A stretch of 27,867 nt of DNA, taken from NCBI GenBank assembly GCA_002344975.1, contig DDUV01000107.1, positions 33,030 to 60,896 of the forward strand, read 5' to 3'. The stretch is from Saprospiraceae bacterium UBA2329 (lineage in GTDB: Bacteria; Bacteroidota; Bacteroidia; Chitinophagales; Saprospiraceae). Below, piece after piece: positions 16,625 through 23,591 of the stretch (positions within the stretch are counted from its first letter, which is position 1; each line of letters begins with the position of its first letter). Made by a program: the position numbers and the translations under genes. The notes beneath the pieces were generated by a model. That model did no database searches, had not been told where the DNA came from, and was given only the letters and a program-made list of their open reading frames with translations.

Positions 16625-18808
16625 TTAACCTGCCAAAAGCGGGGCCAGAATCAATGCTACGATAGACATCAGTTTGAGAAGGATGTTGAGCGAGGGACCG
16701 GAAGTATCCTTGAACGGATCGCCTACGGTGTCGCCCACAACAGCTGCTTTGTGCGGTTCGGAGCCTTTGTAGTACGTCTTGCCGTTGATGTCCACGCCAC
16801 CTTCAAACATTTTTTTGGCATTGTCCCAGGCGCCGCCGGCATTTGATTGGAAAATAGCCATCAACACACCTGCGGAGGTAACGCCGGCCAACAAACCGCC
16901 CAGCATTTCCTTACCGCCGAGGAAGCCGATGAGTACCGGCGACAACACAGCCAACAAACCAGGCAATATCATTTGGCGGATAGCCGCTTTGGTGGAAATT
17001 TCCACGCAACGGCCATACTCGGCTTTGCCATCGGCAGCATGGAATACATTGCGATCTGCCTCGCTCCACTCGTCCATTTCTTTGCCGTCGTTTTTGCGCA
17101 TTACATCGAGGGCCTTTTTCAGTTCAGGAATGTCGTTGAACTGACGGCGCACCTCCTGAATCATATCCATAGCAGCTTTGCCTACAGCATCCATTGCCAT
17201 GGAAGAAAACAGGAACGGCAACATAGAACCGATGAGCAAACCGGCCATTACCTGCGGGTTGGAAACGTCAATGACATTCACCTGTGCTACCTGCATGTAA
17301 GCTGCGAAGAGTGCCAGAGCGGTGAGTGCAGCAGAGCCAATGGCAAAACCTTTACCGATGGCGGCAGTGGTGTTGCCTACTGCGTCGAGTTTGTCGGTAC
17401 GGGCGCGCACTTCTTTGGGCAGTTCGCTCATTTCAGCTACACCACCGGCGTTGTCGGCAATGGGGCCGTAAGCGTCCACCGCCAATTGAATGCCGAGGTT
17501 GCTGAGCATACCAACAGCCGCAATGGCAATGCCGTATAGGCCGCCAAAGTGATAAGCGCCGATGATGCCCGCCGCCAAAATCAAAATAGGCACTGCCGTT
17601 GATTGCATACCTACGCCGAGGCCGGCAATGATATTGGTGGCAGAGCCGGTAACTGACTGGTTTACAATGCTCTTAACCGGGCGGGTGCCGGTGCCGGTGT
17701 AAAACTCGGTAATCATACCGATGCCCAAACCAGCGAGCAAGCCAATCACTACCGCGAAGAAGATACCGGTAGAAGAATACTCTGTGCCGTTGAATGCCCA
17801 GGTAGCCGGCATCATCCATTTTACTACAAACCAGGTAGCCGCCAGCATAACCGCGCTGGAGAGCAGTTCGCCTGTATTGAGCGCTTTTTGCGGGTTGCCG
17901 CCTTCTTTTACTTTTACAAAGAACGTACCGATGATGGAAGTTACAATGCCTACGCCGGCCAGAACCAATGGCAGCAGCACGGCGTTGAGGCCATTCATTT
18001 GCAAGGCTGCTCCCTGAAACTCAGTGAGGCCGATGAACGCAGCGCCCAATACCATCGTACCGACAATACTGCCCACATAAGATTCAAACAAGTCGGCGCC
18101 CATACCGGCTACGTCGCCCACGTTGTCGCCCACGTTGTCGGCGATGGTAGCGGGGTTGAGCGGGTGGTCCTCGGGAATGCCGGCTTCCACTTTGCCTACG
18201 AGGTCGGCGCCTACGTCGGCAGCTTTGGTATAAATACCTCCGCCCACACGCGCAAACAAGGCGATGGAGGAAGCGCCGAATGAAAATCCGGTAAGTACCG
18301 TGATGACGCGCGTAACGTCTTCAGCCGTGCCCGTGCCGAACATGTTGCCATAAACGATGAACAATATGCTCAAGCCCAGAACGCCCAGGCCTACTACGCC
18401 CATGCCCATGACGGAGCCGCCGGCGAAGGCTACTTCAAGCGCTTTGCCGAGGCTGGTGCGGGCGGCGTTGGTGGTGCGCACGTTGGCTTTCGTAGCAACG
18501 CGCATACCGATGAAGCCGGCCAGCGCAGAACTGATGGCGCCTATAAGAAAGGATACGCCCACCAACCAGGAGGATTTCTGAGCATCGGCAGAAACCGCCA
18601 GCAATACGGCTACTACGGCTACAAATACTGCCAAAACGCGGTATTCGGCCTTGAGAAAGGCCATGGCGCCCTCAGAAATGGCCTTGGCAATGCGGTGCAT
18701 GCGCTCGGTGCCTACTTCTTGTTTGCTGACCCAGGCAGACCGCCATGCGACGTACAATAAACCCAGTACACCCAGTACCGGAACTACATACAGGAGATTT
18801 TGACCCAT
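16625..18808 (-). CDS. hppA: K+-dependent membrane-bound pyrophosphatase (probable Na+-translocating)
   Basis: This 727-residue polytopic enzyme couples hydrolysis of pyrophosphate in the cytoplasm to ion pumping across the inner membrane. The substrate motifs are intact: DVGADLVGKVE (198-208), DNVGDNVGDVAG (224-235), and a third Asp-rich segment AVDAYGPIADNAGGVAEM (443-460). The determinant of potassium dependence reads GNTTAAIGKG (478-487): Ala and Gly occupy the positions that are Lys and Thr in K+-independent enzymes, so this is the K+-dependent class. All known Na+-pumping members are K+-dependent, but so are some H+ pumps, so the pumped ion is inferred. Sixteen-helix size and length are normal. 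The gene stands alone, with a TAnnTTTG element upstream and a strong terminator downstream. Confidence 0.96.
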   Translation of the reverse strand: MGQNLLYVVPVLGVLGLLYVAWRSAWVSKQEVGTERMHRIAKAISEGAMAFLKAEYRVLAVFVAVVAVLLAVSADAQKSSWLVGVSFLIGAISSALAGFIGMRVATKANVRTTNAARTSLGKALEVAFAGGSVMGMGVVGLGVLGLSILFIVYGNMFGTGTAEDVTRVITVLTGFSFGASSIALFARVGGGIYTKAADVGADLVGKVEAGIPEDHPLNPATIADNVGDNVGDVAGMGADLFESYVGSIVGTMVLGAAFIGLTEFQGAALQMNGLNAVLLPLVLAGVGIVTSIIGTFFVKVKEGGNPQKALNTGELLSSAVMLAATWFVVKWMMPATWAFNGTEYSSTGIFFAVVIGLLAGLGIGMITEFYTGTGTRPVKSIVNQSVTGSATNIIAGLGVGMQSTAVPILILAAGIIGAYHFGGLYGIAIAAVGMLSNLGIQLAVDAYGPIADNAGGVAEMSELPKEVRARTDKLDAVGNTTAAIGKGFAIGSAALTALALFAAYMQVAQVNVIDVSNPQVMAGLLIGSMLPFLFSSMAMDAVGKAAMDMIQEVRRQFNDIPELKKALDVMRKNDGKEMDEWSEADRNVFHAADGKAEYGRCVEISTKAAIRQMILPGLLAVLSPVLIGFLGGKEMLGGLLAGVTSAGVLMAIFQSNAGGAWDNAKKMFEGGVDINGKTYYKGSEPHKAAVVGDTVGDPFKDTSGPSLNILLKLMSIVALILAPLLAG

Positions 18809-18881
18809 GATTGACTATAGTTTAAAGTGGTTTCAGAATAGAAGACCGGAACCAGGTCCTGCCTTTTGTTGATTGCGGGCG

Positions 18882-18889
18882 CAAAGCTA
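18882..18889 (-). promoter_or_regulatory. -7 element of the pyrophosphatase gene
   Basis: The minus strand reads TAGCTTTG, a full match to TAnnTTTG, giving a leader of about 65-70 nt before the ATG at 18808. The expected -33 TTG is missing from the AT-rich DNA upstream. Confidence 0.5.
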
Positions 18890-18934
18890 ATGTTTATTTG
18901 TTTATCGGCATATTGTTTCGGATTCCGAATTTCG

Positions 18935-19000
18935 GGGTTCAACGTTTCGCGTTCCGGGTTCAATGTTTCGGGCGGGAACCTTAAACCTTGAACCCGAAAC
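18935..19000. repeat. Short GGGTTCAA/GTTTCG intergenic repeat cluster
   Basis: GGGTTCAACGTTTCG (18935-18949) recurs as GGGTTCAATGTTTCG (18956-18970), 14 of 15 bases alike. TTGAACCCGAAAC (18988-19000) carries the same GGGTTCAA and GTTTCG words on the other strand. This kind of GAACCTTGAACCC-type intergenic repeat is common in Bacteroidota genomes. It sits between the divergent pyrophosphatase and sigma-factor promoters. Confidence 0.6.
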
Positions 19001-19020
19001 CTCCCCATTAAACCTTTCCC

Positions 19021-19028
19021 TATCTTTG
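19021..19028 (+). promoter_or_regulatory. -7 element of the ECF sigma operon
   Basis: TATCTTTG matches TAnnTTTG exactly and ends 34 nt before the ATG at 19063. No -33 TTG is found at standard spacing. An ECF operon may use its own sigma factor, so this housekeeping-type site may be only part of the control. Confidence 0.5.
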
Positions 19029-19062
19029 AAGTCAAATTCACAAAACACGGTACTTGGCGTAT

Positions 19063-19611
19063 ATGTCCATTTCAACTCCCGACGAGCAGATACTCGCTCT
19101 GATGCGCAGCAACGGCGGCATGGAGCGGGGGCTGAAAATGCTGATGGACAAGTATCAGGCGCCCTTGTATCGGCAACTGATGCGCATGACCGGCAACCAC
19201 GACGACGCCAACGACCTGCTGCAAAACTGCTTCATCAAAGCCTACCGGCACATCGGGCAGTTCGAGGGCAAGTCCAAATTGTCGAGCTGGTTGTATCGCA
19301 TAGCTGCCAATGAGGCCATTACGTTTTTGAACAGCGTCAAACGCAGGGCGACCGACTCCATGCAGGCACACGAACACTTGAGCGCCTCCATGCAGGCCGA
19401 TGCGCCGATAGACGCCGATGCGCTTCAGGAGCGATTGAGATCAGCGATCAGCGCGCTGCCGGAAAAGCAAAAATTGGTCTTCTCACTGAGGTACTACGAG
19501 GAGATGCCTTATGAAGAAATGTCGAAAACGCTGGGTACATCGGTAGGAGCGCTCAAAGCATCTTACCATCATGCTGTAAAGAAAATTGAAGATTTTTTCC
19601 ATGAAAAATAA
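19063..19611 (+). CDS. ECF-type RNA polymerase sigma factor
   Basis: The 182-residue protein has sigma region 2 at about residues 25-90 (NHDDANDLLQNCFIKAYRHIGQFEGKS followed by SSWLYRIAANEAITFL), then a short variable linker and region 4 at about 125-180 (ISALPEKQKLVFSLRYYEEMPYEEMS with the helix-turn-helix LGTSVGALKASYHHAVKKI). There is no region 1 or 3, which defines an ECF sigma. I use the ATG at 19063 rather than a TTG nine bases earlier. The stop lies four bases before the start of a single-span membrane protein, and a periplasmic protein follows. This is the common Bacteroidota layout in which the membrane protein holds the sigma factor until an envelope signal arrives; the signal here is unknown. 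Confidence 0.94.
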   Translation: MSISTPDEQILALMRSNGGMERGLKMLMDKYQAPLYRQLMRMTGNHDDANDLLQNCFIKAYRHIGQFEGKSKLSSWLYRIAANEAITFLNSVKRRATDSMQAHEHLSASMQADAPIDADALQERLRSAISALPEKQKLVFSLRYYEEMPYEEMSKTLGTSVGALKASYHHAVKKIEDFFHEK

Positions 19612-19615
19612 AGCC

Positions 19616-20137
19616 ATGAGCGAACATACAAACAAGGAAGCGCGAGAAGAACTCGCCGGTTTGTCGCCCTTGCTGAGCCGCATCCGGCAGTCGGAATCAG
19701 CCATTGAAGCACCGGAAAATTACTTCCGCGATATGCAGCAGGATGTACTTTGGAGATTAAAAACGGAGGTAACTGCCGCGCCTGCACCGGCTCGCCCGAC
19801 CGCATGGGAGCGATGGGCCGCCGTGTTTCAGGTTTTCAAAAGGCCGTCTTATGTGGTGGGGTTTGCCACAGTGGTCTTAGCCCTCGTTGCTGCATTTTGG
19901 ATTTGGTCGCCGACTACTAACGACGCCGGCGCCTCCTTAGCCTCGCTTACCGAGGAAGAGACTTTGGCCTACATTGAAAACAACATCGAAGATTTCGACA
20001 CGGATTTGTTGGCTCAAACCATTGCCGGCAATACTTCCTGGACCGGCGCCTCCGGCCTGAGCGGAGAAGATGCCGACCGATTGCTGGAGGAATTACTGCT
20101 GGAGTTGGAGGCAGACTCTTTGGAAAAACTATTCTAA
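19616..20137 (+). CDS. Single-pass membrane protein, probable anti-sigma factor
   Basis: The product is 173 residues from the ATG at 19616; an in-frame ATG at 19601 would overlap the sigma gene. A cytoplasmic N-terminal part (about 1-75) contains APENYFRDMQQDVLWRL, the P-x-x-YF-x-x-(hydrophobic) motif that I associate with small proteins encoded after ECF sigma genes in Bacteroidota. One transmembrane helix runs at about 79-97. An acidic C-terminal part rich in Glu and Leu (EEETLAYIENNIEDFD and a tail of DRLLEELLLELEAD) should be periplasmic. No zinc-binding HxxxCxxC motif is present, so it is not a ZAS-type anti-sigma. The role is inferred from position and topology. Confidence 0.75.
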   Translation: MSEHTNKEAREELAGLSPLLSRIRQSESAIEAPENYFRDMQQDVLWRLKTEVTAAPAPARPTAWERWAAVFQVFKRPSYVVGFATVVLALVAAFWIWSPTTNDAGASLASLTEEETLAYIENNIEDFDTDLLAQTIAGNTSWTGASGLSGEDADRLLEELLLELEADSLEKLF

Positions 20138-20158
20138 TCACCACAATACCGCGACATT

Positions 20159-20632
20159 ATGAAAAAATGGATTTTCAGCATCGCCCTTTCCCTCATTGCA
20201 TTGGCTGCATTGCAAGCACAACCGCGCCCGGAAAGAGGCGGCGGCGAGCGCGTAAAAGCCATGCGCACGGCCTTCATTACCAACAAATTGAACCTGACGC
20301 CCGAAGAAGCGCAGCAATTCTGGCCCTTGTACAATCAGTTTGAAGCCGAGCAGAAAAAAATCCGCGACAAGTTTGTGCCGGCCAAAGACCTCATGTCTAT
20401 GTCGGATGCCGAAGCGGAGAAGTTTCTGAACAACCAGTTGGACATGGAACAGGAACTCCTCGACCTGCGCAAAGACTACCTGCAACGCATGAAAAAAGTG
20501 CTGCCGGTGCGCAAAGTGGCCATGCTGCCGCGTTTGGAGCGCGAGTTTCGGGAGGAACTGTTGGACAATCTGCAACAAATGCGGGCCAATCGCGGCGGAG
20601 CAGCCCCGCAACGCCCCGCGCCGCGCAATTGA
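20159..20632 (+). CDS. Periplasmic Spy/CpxP-like sensor protein of the ECF operon
   Basis: This 157-residue protein has a cleavable signal peptide (about 1-20, ending LQAQ) and a mature part that is almost all charged helix. The phrase LTPEEAQQFWPLYNQFEAEQKKIR (about 46-69) is typical of the proteins annotated as sensor of ECF-type sigma factor or periplasmic heavy-metal sensor, related in design to Spy/CpxP but without a clear LTxxQ pair. The C-terminus is Arg/Pro/Gly-rich. It begins 21 nt after the membrane-protein gene and ends the three-gene operon. It likely monitors the envelope and influences release of the sigma factor; no metal-binding cysteine or histidine cluster is visible. Confidence 0.78.
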   Translation: MKKWIFSIALSLIALAALQAQPRPERGGGERVKAMRTAFITNKLNLTPEEAQQFWPLYNQFEAEQKKIRDKFVPAKDLMSMSDAEAEKFLNNQLDMEQELLDLRKDYLQRMKKVLPVRKVAMLPRLEREFREELLDNLQQMRANRGGAAPQRPAPRN

Positions 20633-20643
20633 GATTATAGAAG

Positions 20644-20790
20644 TTACGGGAAAAACAGGAAGTTTAATGGCTGCAGGTCGGGTGTGAAAGCGCCCGGCCT
20701 GTTGGTGTTTGTTACCGACACTATGGCATTGGCGTCCACTTTTATGGTGAGTTTTTGGTCGTAGTTCTTTTCGTCCCCAATTGGTTCAAA
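20644..20790 (-). pseudogene. Protein-like open frame out of phase with the short lipoprotein gene
   Basis: In the frame shifted relative to the short lipoprotein gene, 48 codons run open to a TAA at 20646-20644. They read as plausible protein, including KLTIKVDANAIVSVTNT and a tail TPDLQPLNFLFFP. There is no start codon in context. One reading is that the lipoprotein gene once continued into this frame and was broken by a frameshift near 20785. Against this, a rho-independent-like hairpin for the opposite strand lies inside it, so part of the apparent coding quality may be accidental. Confidence 0.3.
20674..20713 (+). terminator. Probable terminator of the ECF operon
   Basis: CAGGTCGGG (20674-20682) pairs with CCCGGCCTG (20693-20701), nine pairs including one G-U, with a ten-base loop. 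It is followed by the T-rich but interrupted TTGGTGTTTGTT. It lies 42 nt after the last stop of the sigma operon. Confidence 0.5.
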
Positions 20791-20993
20791 TCAATGTATG
20801 CTATCAATTCATCGTGGGATAAGGACTCCCGGAACTGGTCATAATTGACGGTCACGCTTGATTCCATAGACTGGAGGTGCTTGTTGAGAATGGCCTCCGT
20901 TTCCACGCGCTTGTTGTTGATTATCGCTTCCTGCTTTTCCTGCGTTTTGCAGTCCAATGCTGTGAACAGCAAGAGAAAGAATGAGATGATCAT
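20742..20993 (-). CDS. Short putative lipoprotein, truncated paralog of the upstream gene
   Basis: The 83-residue product has a hydrophobic N-terminus ending in Cys15 (FTALDC), consistent with lipidation although Asp before Cys is unusual. After the Cys it aligns with the 159-residue lipoprotein encoded just upstream: both have CKT, then KR-E-EA, a V-x-x-QF segment, a DE pair and an N-x-x-QL ending at about residue 72 here. After that the similarity ends and eleven unrelated residues follow to the stop. The second half of the paralog is therefore missing, which suggests a frameshift or deletion. I do not recognise the family. Confidence 0.55.
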   Translation of the reverse strand: MIISFFLLLFTALDCKTQEKQEAIINNKRVETEAILNKHLQSMESSVTVNYDQFRESLSHDELIAYIDLNQLGTKRTTTKNSP

Positions 20994-21093
20994 GGAATGC
21001 TCATCGTCTGACTAGTTATTTGTTTTGATGGGCTTGAAGCCGTTTTTTACAGCGCCAATTATGAGCCTGCCTGTGGATAGCGACAACAACGAA

Positions 21094-21118
21094 GGCAGCC
21101 GGGCTGACGCCGGCTGCC
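21094..21118 (-). terminator. Strong hairpin after the 159-residue lipoprotein gene
   Basis: GGCAGCCGG (21094-21102) and CCGGCTGCC (21110-21118) form a perfect nine-pair GC-rich stem with a seven-base loop, 14 nt downstream of the gene stop. The minus-strand continuation TTCGTTGTTG is only moderately T-rich, so termination efficiency is uncertain. Confidence 0.5.
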
Positions 21119-21132
21119 GTAGATAATTGCCT

Positions 21133-21612
21133 CTATTTATTTCTTTCAACGCTTGCTCCCAAGACGCCTTTACAAGGTTCTAATGCCTTTTGAAAACCTG
21201 AAGAATACGCTTTGTTTAAAGAATCGCAGGAGGCTCGCAAATCTTTATTGGCTTCCAAAAACTCCTTTAACTCTTGACCTGTGTAGCTCTTGATCTTTTC
21301 TTGGAGTTGATCACATCCGTTTTTTCGATTTTCAAGAATAATATTATTAGAGTAGGCAGTCATACTTTTCAGACAGGCTTCTAATTGAGCGGTATTCATT
21401 TGCTCAAGCACGGCCTCATCTTTGAGAGCGGCATTGAATTGCTGCCAGTTGACAGGGCCGGCAAGATTTTCAGAAGAATACTTCGCGACCAGAGCTTCCA
21501 CTTCCATGCGTTTGGCATCCAGCACGCTCTCCCTGTTGTTTTCAGATGTTTTGCAGGCACTGACGAGGATGAAAGCGAGCAATGCGAAGATAAAAAAGGA
21601 TTGATTTTTCAT
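21133..21612 (-). CDS. Small lipoprotein of unknown function
   Basis: This 159-residue protein has a classic lipoprotein signal, FILVSAC (Cys20). The mature part is helical and charged, with four more cysteines spread through its second half (in LEACLKS, NGCDQL, RASCDSL and EPCKGV). I recognise no named family. It starts 20 nt after the stop of the large Cys-rich secreted protein and is almost certainly cotranscribed with it. The next gene downstream is a short copy of its first half. The pairing of a large secreted protein with a small lipoprotein could mean a surface complex or a protective partner, but nothing in the sequence decides this. Confidence 0.75.
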   Translation of the reverse strand: MKNQSFFIFALLAFILVSACKTSENNRESVLDAKRMEVEALVAKYSSENLAGPVNWQQFNAALKDEAVLEQMNTAQLEACLKSMTAYSNNIILENRKNGCDQLQEKIKSYTGQELKEFLEANKDLRASCDSLNKAYSSGFQKALEPCKGVLGASVERNK

Positions 21613-21632
21613 GATTTTTTATTTTTTTGAGA

Positions 21633-22844
21633 TTACTGACAATTTCTGCAAGTGTAACAAATGTTGCTTAGTTCCGCGCTATTTCTTTCCCAGATATACG
21701 GTATTCCGATCCAAGAAATAACTACGTCGTATGAGCAAAAAAAATCACCACAAATCGAGGAAACTCGACAATCACTATCTAGTGTAGAAACAGAGTTTAT
21801 GTACGAATTGGTGTATAAATTCTGTATTGACACGGTAAAATCGAGAGAAATGCTAATACCATGACCACTTCCAGTACCAATACTAAATCCACAGCCTGCT
21901 ATTCCGTTAGGTTGGAGAAATACGTTGCTTTGAAATCCACAACCGGACAATCTACAGACTATACTACAAGAGCCATGAATACCTGACGGTACAGTTGAGA
22001 GTACCCGTGTAGTCGTACATTTATGCACATCTAAGCTTTCACAAAAAGACTCATTATCACCTTCCCCCGGCCCACTCGAACCATTACCTCCACCACTTCC
22101 ACCGGAGCCGCCGCCACTGCCGCCGTCATCATTATCTGCGCTGTCGGTATCGCAAATGAACGAATAGTTGTAGATATCATAGCAGTCCGAGTAGAGGTAT
22201 TGCATCGTGCCATCCGGGTAAGTGCCATAAATATGGTCACAGTTCTGCCCGGCATAAGTTGTCTGGACATAGCAGGATTTGGGGCTGCCTGCCGTCTGCC
22301 CCCGGACATTGTTGTTGGACAGCGCCCTGAGCGCCTGCACCAAATCGCAATCTACCTCGCCAAACAGCGTTCGATTGAAGAGTACTGACAAGGCAAGCAC
22401 ATCACGCATACCGGGCATGCCCGGTGTACCCGTCGCAGCAGAGGCGTACGGAAACGGGGTTCCGGTATCCATCACGCCGTACCTGAACGTAGCACCGTCC
22501 TTTACGGCTACCAAAATACCCGTTATGGCATCGTCTTCCGGGCGAACCATTGGTATCAGGGCGGTCTGCCTACCGGCTGCTGTGAAGGTTTTGGCCTGAT
22601 CCCAAACGGCATAGCCATAATCGTCTTTGAGATGAGCCAAGCGCACCAGATTTCTGTTGTTGGAAACGCGCATACCGGCAATGGCCTGATTTACAAAGCC
22701 AGGCACAGGCTGAAGCGGCGCAATAATCCGTGAGTTTAGCGACCGGGCTTGCCCGTGATTGAAAAACGGATCGGAAATACTGCCCTGCGCCCGGAGTCCC
22801 AACGCAGATGAAAGCAGCATTAAAATAACCAGAATTTTTTTCAT
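21633..22844 (-). CDS. Secreted Cys-rich protein with Gly/Ser linker, unknown function
   Basis: I start the gene at the ATG at 22844, which gives 403 residues and a clear signal peptide (MKKILVILMLLSSALGLRAQ); longer in-frame alternatives add 65 residues with no signal. Residues 21-236 form a first region with several hydrophobic beta-like stretches and five Cys. A low-complexity DDGGSGGGSGGSGGGNG linker spans about 237-263, and residues 264-403 form a second region with twelve Cys, ending ICYTCRNCQ. The second region is visibly more AT-rich than the first at the DNA level. No catalytic motif or known domain is apparent, and there is no type IX sorting-domain motif at the end. The many cysteines suggest a disulfide-bonded extracellular module. 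A lipoprotein gene follows after 20 nt. Confidence 0.75.
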   Translation of the reverse strand: MKKILVILMLLSSALGLRAQGSISDPFFNHGQARSLNSRIIAPLQPVPGFVNQAIAGMRVSNNRNLVRLAHLKDDYGYAVWDQAKTFTAAGRQTALIPMVRPEDDAITGILVAVKDGATFRYGVMDTGTPFPYASAATGTPGMPGMRDVLALSVLFNRTLFGEVDCDLVQALRALSNNNVRGQTAGSPKSCYVQTTYAGQNCDHIYGTYPDGTMQYLYSDCYDIYNYSFICDTDSADNDDGGSGGGSGGSGGGNGSSGPGEGDNESFCESLDVHKCTTTRVLSTVPSGIHGSCSIVCRLSGCGFQSNVFLQPNGIAGCGFSIGTGSGHGISISLDFTVSIQNLYTNSYINSVSTLDSDCRVSSICGDFFCSYDVVISWIGIPYIWERNSAELSNICYTCRNCQ

Positions 22845-23407
22845 AAAAATAGAATGTTGAAAAGGTTTGTCCCCTACTTGGCCATTACAGGCGGAGCCGG
22901 TTCGGGTGCTTTGTCCGCCGCCGGATATACCGGCCATCATGGTGCGGAGCAGGCTCGTCTCGTGCGCGGTGTGTTGTACAATCTCACATATATGCAGCCC
23001 GCGCCGGGCTTGTCTGCTCCTGTATGATACAGCATTCACGACGATTCATTCCCATTCGCGACTTTTCAAAAACCCAGCCGCCACAGCATCCCGCGCTGCG
23101 CGCGGCCGGGGTTCGATTAAAGTCGAATTCAACACGCTTTTGGCTGCGCTGCATACCAGATACAGGGCTTTGCGGCATGGCAAAGCAATCCCCTCTCCGG
23201 CAAAACCAATATGGAAGACGGTACCCAAAAGGCACAGGCGTTTCCATACGGCGCAGGCCGCAGCAGTGTTGTTCAGACAGTGTTGTTGAATTCGTTACTA
23301 AAACTTTTCCCTTGTCGCGGGATGACTCGGGAGGTGTCGTGTTGTTCAATACATTGTCGTTTTCCAATCCGAGGTCTTTTACCGGGTTGTTCGGAAAAAC
23401 GATATGT
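22845..23407 (-). ncRNA. Long non-coding leader with stem-loops (candidate structured RNA)
   Basis: No convincing gene fills these 560 bases: frames are open on both strands but none has a good start, signal or family resemblance. Four inverted repeats cluster within 160 nt: 23091-23105 (CCGCGC/GCGCGG), 23112-23127 (TTCGA/TCGAA), 23167-23186 (GCTTTGC/GCAAAGC, six-base loop) and 23210-23248 (TATGGAA/TTCCATA). A full -33/-7 promoter lies at its upstream edge on the minus strand, so the region would be transcribed toward the Cys-rich protein gene. It may be a regulatory leader, a separate small RNA or a decayed repeat. Confidence 0.35.
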
Positions 23408-23439
23408 CAAAGATAAAGTGCCTGAAATTTAAATACAAA
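23408..23439 (-). promoter_or_regulatory. Strong promoter reading toward the Cys-rich protein gene
   Basis: On the minus strand TTTG (23439-23436) is followed after exactly 20 nt by TATCTTTG (23415-23408). This is a complete Bacteroidota -33/-7 promoter. Transcription should start near 23400, about 555 nt before the next annotated start codon at 22844. Confidence 0.7.
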
Positions 23440-23449
23440 TATTTTTTCG

Positions 23450-23463
23450 TTTTTTTTTTTTTT
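23450..23463. repeat. 14-base T homopolymer in the intergenic region
   Basis: An uninterrupted run of 14 T, preceded by ATTTTTTCG, lies between the two divergent promoters. The word AAAGTGCCTGAA occurs on both sides of it (23415-23426 and 23504-23515). The run is prone to slippage, so its length may be variable or misassembled. Confidence 0.6.
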
Positions 23464-23560
23464 ACACATTCAATATTTTACCAACAACAAACACCGCCAT
23501 TGAAAAGTGCCTGAATGTACTTGAAATGTATATAGTACCGGCCACCCGCCATAATCATAT

Positions 23561-23568
23561 TATCTTTG
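23561..23568 (+). promoter_or_regulatory. -7 element of the ThDP-enzyme gene
   Basis: TATCTTTG fits TAnnTTTG and ends 23 nt before the ATG at 23592. It lies inside the coding region that an upstream in-frame start at 23526 would require, so it supports the later start. A clear -33 TTG is lacking. Confidence 0.55.
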
Positions 23569-23591
23569 CGCCTCAACCAATTCGGCCAAGT

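Noticed and set aside
21633..23039. A 468-residue version of the Cys-rich protein
   Set aside because: The extra 65 residues precede a perfect signal peptide, so the start at 22844 is preferred.
22984..23367. A 127-codon minus-strand frame just downstream of the promoter at 23408-23439
   Set aside because: Only a TTG start is available, the text is rich in Cys/Arg/Met without a domain, other frames of the same stretch are equally open, and stem-loops occupy it. It is kept only as part of the leader region.
23024..23416. A 130-codon plus-strand frame in the same intergenic region
   Set aside because: Arg/Ser/Cys-rich text with no signal or family resemblance; no promoter ahead of it.
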